Below are positions 7,615 to 14,617 of a DNA stretch of 64,000 bases, one piece after another. Position 1 is the stretch's first letter. Each line of letters opens with the position of its first letter. This DNA is from an uncultured Bacteroides sp. (GTDB lineage: Bacteria > Bacteroidota > Bacteroidia > Cytophagales > Cyclobacteriaceae). The stretch is taken from assembly GCA_902168185.1 (NCBI GenBank), contig CABHOV010000035.1, positions 93,657 to 157,656 on the forward strand. Reading direction: 5' to 3'. Position numbers and translations under genes: made by a program. The notes under the pieces are model-generated. The model was not told the DNA's origin. It was given only the letters and a program-made list of their open reading frames with translations, and ran no database searches.

Positions 7615-8472
7615 CTACTGCTTGGAAGCAGATTGCATGAGCTTCATACCGGCTTCTCCCAGGTGTTTCAACAAAATAGATTTATACTTTGCTGTGGTGG
7701 TATAGCCGCCGTTCGCTTTTAGAAATTCATCTAACACGGGAGTCCAATCGCTATTGAGGGGCATGATAAAACCGAATTGCTCTGCAGCCTTATCAGCGAT
7801 GGGATGACGCTTGATGCCTTTCTTCATTTGTACCGCTTCGAGATAAAATGCCAGGTCAAGGTACCCGACTCCTTTAGGATCTTCGAATATTTTTTCAAGC
7901 GTTTCCTGGCTGGTGGTAGTATATACTATCTTAAGATCCGAATAGTAATTGTTCTTTAAATCGAGAATGCGTTTTTCATTTAAGGTACCCTTCGCAGTAT
8001 AGGCCGTCAGGTCAGCGAAAGTCTTGGGCATATCTTCAAATTTTGCCAGCGTAGGTACTTTGGATTGTGTGATGAGTATAGCAAAGTTTGTAATGAAGGG
8101 CTGACTGAATTTTACTTCCTTCTTCCGCTCTTCGGTAATGGTGATGTTACCAAGTCCGAACACGCCACCTTTCGAATTTTTTACTTTGTCGAACATGCCG
8201 CGAAAGTTAGATCCATCGCCAACAAACTTAGGACTGATTTCCACCTTTTTGCTTTCCTTCAGCCACACTACAAAGTCATTCATGATATCCACACAAATGC
8301 CGGTAAGTTTTCCGGAGTCATCTATATAGGCAAAGCTCGGGGTTTCTACATAGGCAAAAGAAACATTGCCTTTTCCTTTTTTACTGGCGTCCTTCCAGGT
8401 ATCACCGGAATACGATTGCGCGGAGAGCGATATAGATATCGCGCTCCATAGAATACACATTAAAATTCGCAT
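7615..8472 (-). CDS. Periplasmic solute-binding protein, family 3 (amino-acid-binding type)
   Basis: A signal peptide (MRILMCILWSAISISLSAQS) is followed by one bacterial extracellular solute-binding family 3 domain. The typical early block is visible as SFAYIDDSGKLTGICVDIM, as are KEVKFSQPFITNFAILI and a later FGFIMPLNSDW near the C-terminus. Family members bind amino acids or similar small solutes for an ABC importer or act as sensors. No permease or ATPase gene lies nearby, so it may be an orphan binding protein. Length 285 is typical. TATATTTTG on the minus strand 17 bp upstream of the start is a plausible but imperfect -7 element. Confidence 0.85.
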   Translation of the reverse strand: MRILMCILWSAISISLSAQSYSGDTWKDASKKGKGNVSFAYVETPSFAYIDDSGKLTGICVDIMNDFVVWLKESKKVEISPKFVGDGSNFRGMFDKVKNSKGGVFGLGNITITEERKKEVKFSQPFITNFAILITQSKVPTLAKFEDMPKTFADLTAYTAKGTLNEKRILDLKNNYYSDLKIVYTTTSQETLEKIFEDPKGVGYLDLAFYLEAVQMKKGIKRHPIADKAAEQFGFIMPLNSDWTPVLDEFLKANGGYTTTAKYKSILLKHLGEAGMKLMQSASKQ

Positions 8473-8576
8473 GGGTTTGTTTTGGGTTCAAAATATACCT
8501 TGAGTATATACTTTTCATGCGATAAATATACTATTGCTGTAATATTGATGTCCTATTTATAGCAAGATTCAATAAT

Positions 8577-9350
8577 TTACCATTGAATTTTCTCTTTATT
8601 CAAAAATGCCTGAATGCCTTTAATACAATCTTCACTGGTACGAGCTTTGGCGTTCATCGTTGACGCAAACGTTAGCGCATCATCCAAAGGCATGGATTGT
8701 ATAGATGCTATCATTTGCTTGGTAAGCTCCATGGAATTGGAAGAGTTTGTATGGATCAACCGATGAGAAAACTCCAACACTTCACTTTCTATTTTTTCTT
8801 TATCAACTATATAATTGATAAGCCCTATGCGATACGCGTCTTCGGCCGTTATCAAATCTCCACTCAATAAAAGTTGCTTTGCTTTCGCTTCGCCAATCTT
8901 GCGCAGTAAAAATACCATGACAATGGCGGGTATAAAACCGATCTTCACTTCGGTATACCCAAACTTTGCTTCCGGTACTGCGAATATAAAATCGCATACC
9001 GATGCAAGACCACAACCGCCAGCGAGAGCATGGCCTTGTACTTGCGCGATCACTACTTTATTCAAGGTATATATCTTGAGGAATAATTCTTTCAAGTGGT
9101 TTGAGTCAGCTAAATTTTCTTCGTAGGAAAACTTTTGTAACTGCTGCAGATATTCAAGGTCAGCTCCGGCACAAAACGCTTCACCGTTCGCCCGTAGTAT
9201 AATTACTTTTACAGTGGTGTCATCCTCTGCTTTGGTGAAAGCTTCCTTCAACGCTGCTACCAATTCAAAACTTAACGCATTACGTTTCTCCGGACGATTC
9301 AGTGTAACATATCCTATGCGATCTTTTATAGTATATTCAATCTGGTTCAT
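8577..9350 (-). CDS. Enoyl-CoA hydratase/isomerase (crotonase family), possibly methylglutaconyl-CoA hydratase
   Basis: Crotonase fold, 257 residues. The oxyanion-hole motifs are present: AFCAGADLEYLQQL near 57-70 and HALAGGCGLASVCDF near 106-120. A glutamate in TEVKIGFIPAIV lies where the catalytic Glu of hydratases is found. The form TEVKIGxIPAxxxxFxLRKIG resembles LiuC-type methylglutaconyl-CoA hydratases of leucine breakdown rather than fatty-acid crotonases, but this is from memory of the family. The gene stands alone between comEC and the solute-binding protein; no other leucine pathway gene is in view. Soluble cytoplasmic enzyme. Confidence 0.88.
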   Translation of the reverse strand: MNQIEYTIKDRIGYVTLNRPEKRNALSFELVAALKEAFTKAEDDTTVKVIILRANGEAFCAGADLEYLQQLQKFSYEENLADSNHLKELFLKIYTLNKVVIAQVQGHALAGGCGLASVCDFIFAVPEAKFGYTEVKIGFIPAIVMVFLLRKIGEAKAKQLLLSGDLITAEDAYRIGLINYIVDKEKIESEVLEFSHRLIHTNSSNSMELTKQMIASIQSMPLDDALTFASTMNAKARTSEDCIKGIQAFLNKEKIQW

Positions 9351-9375
9351 GCTATATGATGTTTGAAGTATGGTA

Positions 9376-11445
9376 TTAAATCATTTTAACAAATGCGCCT
9401 TCGTGCCATACCGAGTACAAGTTGATATTCAACTTTGCAGCCTGGTCCAGCAATCTGCCTGCAAAATAGTAAGAGTTACTGCTATCGAGAATTATTTGGG
9501 AAGCATGTATCGATGCCAGCGATGAAAGATTTCTCACTGCGTTATTGGAAACGAAGAGGTAGTCGACTGTCATTCCCATGGGTATCGTATTACCATTCAG
9601 TATCTGCAGGATAGATTTACCATGCCAGGTAAAACTCCGGTAACCTTGTGCTATACCTGGGTCTATAGCGTTTACAATGGCAACACCATGTTGCAACCTG
9701 TTGGGATGAATATGAAACCGGATAGAGGAAGCATTTTTTATCAATACGGAATCGGTAAAAAAATAAGCCTGACCATGATCTATAAGATCCATAGCACTGT
9801 GGTGGGGCACTTTGTATATAGCAATTCCTCTACCTTCTACGTCCTCATAAAAATGATTCCATTGCCCGACAACAAACAAAATAGCGCATGCAAAAGCGGA
9901 TACTAAATATGGAAATTTTCGATACTGAAAAAGAAGTACACCACCTGTGATTACACCCATCAACATCCAGCTTTGAAATGTATTGATATAAATATTATCA
10001 ACCAGACTAAATGGAAATGCTTCCACTGTAAACACCACTATATTCAGCGCCTGTATAGTCCATTGAAGTAATAGTCCCAAGAAGCTGGCTAGTGGGTTGA
10101 TAAAACTAACGACCAACACTAGTAAGCCTATAACCAATACAAGAAATGAGCCCGGTATAACCAGTAAGTTCGAGAGCAAAAAATAATTGGGGAACTGATG
10201 AAAGTATAATAATCCCAGTGATAGTGTAGCAAGTTGCGCTGCGATCGAAACGCTTGTGATCTTCCAGACCTCGTCCAATAGGCGTGAATTGGGTTCCCAA
10301 AGATTATAGAGCCCTGGCTGCAAATATACTATACCCAATACCGCCAGGTAGGAAAGCTGAAAGGCAACCGACATGATCATATAGGGTTCGTATGCCAGTA
10401 AACAAAGTGCAGACGATGCGAGTATATTGTATATATTCGTCTGCCGGTTCCAGGTCTTGGCAACCACTATAAATGTAAACATGGTTACGGCTCGCAGCAC
10501 AGAAGGTGAAAGGCCGGTGATAAAAGCGTATCCCCAGAGCACAACAAGACTCAATATAGCCTGGATCAATCGACCTGATTTTGATTTACCGAGTGGATGT
10601 AACAGCCAGAGTATAATCATATAAATTATGCTGATATGCAGCCCCGATACCGCGAGCACGTGCATGGCACCGGTAGCAGCATACGCATTTAGCAAATCAT
10701 TGTCGAGACCATCGGTTACACCGAGTACGAGTGCAGAGGCAATGGCTTGCTCCCGTTCGCCTGTAACGAACTTTGTTAATGTAGTATCAGCCCATATTCG
10801 GGCTTTGATAGCATAGTATATAATTACAGAGGATGGATTGCTCGCAATATATTTTACATCGTTTTGTCGCACGAACTGCTGGTAATATACCTTACGAAAT
10901 GCCAGAAAACGTTTATAGTCAAACTCTCCCGGATTACCAGGAGCCGGAACAATCTGCGGATTGCCTTTCACCAGAAGTATATCTCCGTATTGATACGGTT
11001 TCTTAAAATCAGTTTTTGGAAAATATAGTACTATATTACCACGATATTTCTCCCAGCCATCTTTTGTTTTTACACATCTTACAGTGGCTTCTGCTTTCCA
11101 CGACCGCTCCTTACTCTGAGCATTACTAATTATAGCAGCCTCGTAAAATTCGACTGGTGTTTGGAGATTGATGAGGTTATCTTTCCTTCTTGCATCAGTG
11201 CTGTTGATCAGGTGGAGGTAGCCCGCCAGAAATATAATCAACAGTCCTAAAAACCCGGGATTGAAAAATGGTCTCTTATATACCTGCTGTAAAACAAAAC
11301 GGATCACATAGCATACCAGCAATATGAGAAAGAGAATTACAAGACTTTTTTCAGGAAGAAAATCAGGTAGGTATATCCCCAGTAATATACCGGCAATAAA
11401 AAACACAACCATGCGAACAACGGCATACGGAATCCAACGGAGCAT
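9376..11445 (-). CDS. comEC: ComEC/Rec2 family competence protein (DNA channel)
   Basis: Inner-membrane protein of natural transformation that passes single-stranded DNA into the cytoplasm. The N-terminal part has three helices and a DUF4131/OB-like domain (about 100-190). The Competence domain follows with the signature NDLLNAYAATGAMHVLAVSG, then LHISIIYMI and many helices (about 230-520). The C-terminal 150 residues do not show the HxHxDH metallo-beta-lactamase motif of Gram-positive ComEC, in line with Bacteroidota forms of about 690 residues. Whether this strain is transformable cannot be told. Confidence 0.92.
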   Translation of the reverse strand: MLRWIPYAVVRMVVFFIAGILLGIYLPDFLPEKSLVILFLILLVCYVIRFVLQQVYKRPFFNPGFLGLLIIFLAGYLHLINSTDARRKDNLINLQTPVEFYEAAIISNAQSKERSWKAEATVRCVKTKDGWEKYRGNIVLYFPKTDFKKPYQYGDILLVKGNPQIVPAPGNPGEFDYKRFLAFRKVYYQQFVRQNDVKYIASNPSSVIIYYAIKARIWADTTLTKFVTGEREQAIASALVLGVTDGLDNDLLNAYAATGAMHVLAVSGLHISIIYMIILWLLHPLGKSKSGRLIQAILSLVVLWGYAFITGLSPSVLRAVTMFTFIVVAKTWNRQTNIYNILASSALCLLAYEPYMIMSVAFQLSYLAVLGIVYLQPGLYNLWEPNSRLLDEVWKITSVSIAAQLATLSLGLLYFHQFPNYFLLSNLLVIPGSFLVLVIGLLVLVVSFINPLASFLGLLLQWTIQALNIVVFTVEAFPFSLVDNIYINTFQSWMLMGVITGGVLLFQYRKFPYLVSAFACAILFVVGQWNHFYEDVEGRGIAIYKVPHHSAMDLIDHGQAYFFTDSVLIKNASSIRFHIHPNRLQHGVAIVNAIDPGIAQGYRSFTWHGKSILQILNGNTIPMGMTVDYLFVSNNAVRNLSSLASIHASQIILDSSNSYYFAGRLLDQAAKLNINLYSVWHEGAFVKMI

Positions 11446-11511
11446 ACTGATATAGTAAGAAGGAAAGTTAGGAAAATTCTGATGAGCGTTCCTAACTTCC
11501 TCTGTACTTAT

Positions 11512-12471
11512 CTATCGAATGTCATTCGCTTCGCGGTGGTATGCTTCTATAATATCACGCACAAGCCGGTGGCGCACTACATCTTTCTCATTCAACTCAA
11601 CCATACCAATTCCTTTTACTTCGCGCAGTATACGGATGGCTTCCTTCAGTCCGGAACTTTGGCGCGATGGTAAATCGATCTGAGACGTATCTCCCGTTAC
11701 AATCATTTTAGAATCCGGCCCCATACGGGTGAGGAACATCTTCATCTGCATCGGCGTGGTATTCTGTGCTTCATCGAGTAAGATAAAAGCATTGTTCAGC
11801 GTACGTCCACGCATATAGGCCAGCGGTGCGATCTCGATGATCTCGCGCTCCATATAGTATCGGAGCTTTTCAAATGGAATCATATCGTTCAGCCCATCAT
11901 AGATGGGACGAAGGTATGGATCGATCTTCTCCTTTAAATCACCGGGAAGAAAACCAAGGTTCTCTCCTGCTTCTACTGCCGGGCGCGTAATGATAATTTT
12001 CTTGACTTGCTTATTTTTCAAGGCGCGTACTGCGAGTGCTACCGAGATATAGGTCTTCCCTGTACCGGCAGGGCCAAGCGCAAAGACGAGATCATTTTCC
12101 TTTACTGCATCAACGAGCTTTTGCTGATTGACTGTTTTAGGTTTTATAGGATTACCCTTCGTGCCATAGATGATAATATCCTCTGCCGGTTGTTGGTTAT
12201 CCGGAAGCATGATCTCATGCTCATGCGAAATGTAATTTTGGACATTCTCCTCCGTTACCTTACCATATTTATGATAGTGCTCTATAAGCGAAGCCAGGAT
12301 GTCATCGATCTGTACAATCTCCGAAGTAGATCCTTTTATATGTATCTGGTTTCCGCGTGATATGATTCGACTCTTAGGGAATGCAGCAGCCAGTGTATCA
12401 ATAGTTTTATTGGCAACTCCCAGGAAATCGATCAGGGAAATATTTTCAAGTGTTACTGTTTTTTCTATCAA
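11512..12471 (-). CDS. PhoH family ATPase (PhoL-like)
   Basis: Cytoplasmic P-loop protein. Walker A GPAGTGKT is at residues 133-140, Walker B-like LLDEAQNTT and VTGDTSQIDLP follow, and the ending is typical (VVRHRLVRDIIEAY). The N-terminal 100 residues carry a KH-like RNA-binding segment (SRGNQIHIKG). The length, 319 residues, is normal for PhoL. Family members associate with RNA processing and often neighbour ybeY; no ybeY is visible here. The gene is divergent from the SAM hydrolase gene with a 183-bp gap that shows no confident promoter. Confidence 0.93.
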   Translation of the reverse strand: MIEKTVTLENISLIDFLGVANKTIDTLAAAFPKSRIISRGNQIHIKGSTSEIVQIDDILASLIEHYHKYGKVTEENVQNYISHEHEIMLPDNQQPAEDIIIYGTKGNPIKPKTVNQQKLVDAVKENDLVFALGPAGTGKTYISVALAVRALKNKQVKKIIITRPAVEAGENLGFLPGDLKEKIDPYLRPIYDGLNDMIPFEKLRYYMEREIIEIAPLAYMRGRTLNNAFILLDEAQNTTPMQMKMFLTRMGPDSKMIVTGDTSQIDLPSRQSSGLKEAIRILREVKGIGMVELNEKDVVRHRLVRDIIEAYHREANDIR

Positions 12472-12654
12472 CTATTTCGTTGTTAAATGTTAGACATCAG
12501 ATAATGTTCTCAAAGTGTATCGGTTTGCTTCAGCTACTTTTACATGGTATTAAATTTAACCAAGAGGGTCTTCACAAAGTTCAATACACTATATGCTCTA
12601 AAAATGTTTACTTTGCCAAATCAAAATTAATGAATATCTGCCGCAGCATCAACC

Positions 12655-13428
12655 ATGGCCATCGTTACACTTCTTACGGACTCAGGTGAAAGTGACCATT
12701 ACGTGGCAGCGATCAAAGCCCGCATCATTACTATCAACCCGGGCATTCGGGTTGAAGACATCAGTCATAAAATAAAACCTTCAGACATCGGGCATGCTGC
12801 CTTTGTACTTCGGGCGGTGTTCCGCGATTTCCCGAAAGGGACAGTACACCTGGTAGGCGTTGACTCAACCGGAAGTCGTGGCGATGCTTTTATCGCGCTC
12901 CAACTCGAAGATCATTTTTTTGTAGGATGTGATAACGGTTTATTCGGATTGATCAGTGATCGATCGCATCAGCAATTAGTCGAGCTTAATACCCTTAATG
13001 CCATCAGCACTACATTTCCGGAGCGCGATGTTTTTGCGCCAGCTGCCGTGAAACTGGCCAGCGGTGTTTCGATTACCAACCTCGGTAAGCCGATGCCTAA
13101 CTTTAAGAAAATGATCGACCGCCAGGTTAAGGCAACGAAAAAACAAATTACGGGCACCGTTATTCGCGTTGATGGGATGGGCAATCTTATCACGAACATA
13201 CCCAAAGATGCGTTTGATATTTTAAGCAATGGCAAGCAGTATACCGTACAATTTGGAGGAGAAAAATTCAGAAGAATTCACACGCAATATAACCAGGCGG
13301 AACAAGGCGAATGCTTCATCGTATTCAACAGCCTTGGCTTGCTTGAAGTAGGGATATATAAAGGAAATGCAGCCGAATTACTTGGACTGGATTACGATAG
13401 TACTGTAAGCATTCTCTTCGAAGAATAA
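12655..13428 (+). CDS. S-adenosyl-L-methionine hydrolase (DUF62 / SAM hydroxide adenosyltransferase)
   Basis: Member of the SAM-dependent chlorinase/fluorinase superfamily. Bacterial relatives of this length (257) cleave SAM with water to adenosine and methionine. The N-terminal start MAIVTLLTDSGESDHYV carries the conserved TD; the central motif is VGVDSTGSRGDAF where many relatives have VDPGVGT-R, and VGCDNGLFGLI and DGMGNLITNIP follow in the expected order. The missing fluorinase-specific loop argues against halogenation. Isoleucine codons preceded by T are never ATA here, unlike in several neighbours. Its stop at 13428 abuts the stop codon of the next gene on the other strand with no spacing. 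Confidence 0.88.
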   Translation: MAIVTLLTDSGESDHYVAAIKARIITINPGIRVEDISHKIKPSDIGHAAFVLRAVFRDFPKGTVHLVGVDSTGSRGDAFIALQLEDHFFVGCDNGLFGLISDRSHQQLVELNTLNAISTTFPERDVFAPAAVKLASGVSITNLGKPMPNFKKMIDRQVKATKKQITGTVIRVDGMGNLITNIPKDAFDILSNGKQYTVQFGGEKFRRIHTQYNQAEQGECFIVFNSLGLLEVGIYKGNAAELLGLDYDSTVSILFEE

Positions 13429-13629
13429 TCAGAGATCAGCACGTCTGCGTCTCACCAAACGATTAACACCGTAACCAAACAACGCCAGGGCTACCCCCAT
13501 AAGCATGATGCTTACAACGTAGGCGCTAACATACCCTACCTTCCAGTTTATTCTATGAAGAACTCCTTGAGAGAATAAAGCAACAACGCTAACAAAGACT
13601 ATAAGAAATACACTAACTTTTTTCATCAT
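13429..13629 (-). CDS. Small membrane protein of unknown function (about 66 residues)
   Basis: Start taken at MMKKVSVFLIVFVS (13629 or 13626); a longer frame from 13689 would overlap the next gene and add polar, unconvincing residues. Two hydrophobic segments are separated by a short polar stretch (VLHRINWKVGYVSAYVVS), and the protein ends in a basic tail RLVRRRRADL, suggesting two transmembrane helices with the C-terminus inside. No family is recognised. The stop codon touches the stop of the convergent SAM hydrolase gene, leaving no room for a terminator between them. Confidence 0.6.
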   Translation of the reverse strand: MMKKVSVFLIVFVSVVALFSQGVLHRINWKVGYVSAYVVSIMLMGVALALFGYGVNRLVRRRRADL

Positions 13630-13662
13630 AACGATTTGACATTGCAAGGTAAAGAAACGGAC

Positions 13663-13955
13663 ATGATTATAAGAATTGTACGAATGCATTTTACGGAAGC
13701 GGGCGTTGAAGAATTTTTATCCATCTTTCATCAGCATAAAAATGCGATCAGAAATTTTGAAGGATGCACACATCTTGAACTCTTAAAAGATACAGCTCCC
13801 CAACCATCTATACAACGCTGAGCCATTGGAACAGCACACAGGATCTTGACCGGTATAGAAAGTCTGAGTTGTTCGGAACGGTTTGGGTGCCCGTTAAAAC
13901 GCTTTTCGCGGAACGTCCACAGGCCTTTTCATTTGAAAAATTTATCGAGTTGTAA
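13663..13955 (+). pseudogene. Antibiotic-biosynthesis monooxygenase (ABM)-type protein, broken by a frameshift
   Basis: The frame starting MIIRIVRMHFTEAGVEEF runs into a TGA at 13819-13821 right after HLELLKDTAPQP. From about 13808 the +2 frame continues the same domain: IYTTLSHWNSTQDLDRYRKS, then ELFGTVWVPVKTLF, AERPQAFSFEKFIEL and a TAA at 13953. Joined, the two parts give about 97 residues with the full ABM ferredoxin-like fold, the normal family size. The shift lies around 13797-13810 (CTCCCCAACCATC), a C-rich stretch. It may be a true mutation, an assembly error or, less likely, programmed slippage. Family members are small heme-degrading or quinone-type monooxygenases; the specific role is unknown. 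Confidence 0.82.
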
Positions 13956-13999
13956 AGCATTTATGTGTACAAATATTTAAAAGAAGAATAACGGAACTG

Positions 14000-14029
14000 T
14001 TGACGTGCTTAATTTTTCAATTATATTTG
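14000..14029 (+). promoter_or_regulatory. Promoter of tRNA-Leu
   Basis: TTG at 14000-14002, 19-bp spacer, TATATTTG at 14022-14029: the same exact TTG-N19-TATATTTG arrangement as before tRNA-Ala. The tRNA begins 22 bp downstream, leaving a short 5' leader. Confidence 0.88.
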
Positions 14030-14051
14030 CAGTCCGATTTTAAAAACACAA

Positions 14052-14133
14052 GCCAAAGTGGCGGAATTGGTAGACGCGCACGACTCAAAATCGTGTATCG
14101 CAAGATGTGTGGGTTCGATTCCCACCTTTGGTA
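14052..14133 (+). tRNA. tRNA-Leu (anticodon CAA)
   Basis: Class II tRNA with a variable arm. Acceptor GCCAAAG (14052-14058) pairs with CTTTGGT (14126-14132); discriminator A at 14133. The anticodon stem is CACGA/TCGTG with loop CTCAAAA, giving CAA (codon TTG). The T arm is GTGGG-TTCGATT-CCCAC. CCA is not encoded; CAG follows. Confidence 0.95.
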
Positions 14134-14140
14134 CAGATCT

Positions 14141-14168
14141 AAACCCGACTCTCAAGGTCGGGTTTTTC
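14141..14168 (+). terminator. Terminator after tRNA-Leu
   Basis: Stem AAACCCGAC (14141-14149) with GTCGGGTTT (14157-14165), followed by a T-rich run. It begins 8 bp after the mature tRNA end. Confidence 0.92.
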
Positions 14169-14507
14169 TTTTTTCTAAATAAAGATGACAATTCAGATTC
14201 CATTGAGTTTCTTCTTTAAGAATATCCATCCATCTCCACCAACCTCTATTTTACGTAAACTTGATGGCCTTGTTCAAACTCCTCCCCCAACTATATATAG
14301 TTAAAGTGAGTATTTACTTCGCAGCAAAATTAGGCCGACTGTCTTTACAAGACAACTAACCAGGCTATAAATTGCGACCCATTATTACCTAGAAATATAT
14401 AGGTATTTATACAGACAGTGCGATCAGTCCTGTGGTGATATATAAAACCAGTACTTCTCCATTTATCTGCATAAAGCACTTACGCTCATGCGCCTTCGAG
14501 AATAAAA
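14169..14507. other. Intergenic stretch with no gene seen
   Basis: A/T-rich DNA without a supported reading frame on either strand. The only notable words are CTATATATAG near 14290 and ATATATAGG near 14397, in keeping with the general TATA enrichment. It separates the tRNA-Leu terminator from the terminator of the minus-strand permease gene. Confidence 0.6.
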
Positions 14508-14536
14508 TAGCCCATCAGTGTAATACTGATGGGCTA
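14508..14536 (-). terminator. Terminator of the FtsX permease/PadR transcript
   Basis: A perfect 12-bp stem, TAGCCCATCAGT (14508-14519) with ACTGATGGGCTA (14525-14536) and a 5-base loop. On the minus strand it is followed by TTTTATT, so it acts on transcripts from the permease gene, whose stop is at 14618. Confidence 0.85.
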
Positions 14537-14617
14537 AGATGATTATTCATTATTATATATTTTACGATTATACTTTTAAAGGACGCAACGAGTTAATCCT
14601 GTTTACTTCTCTCAGAT

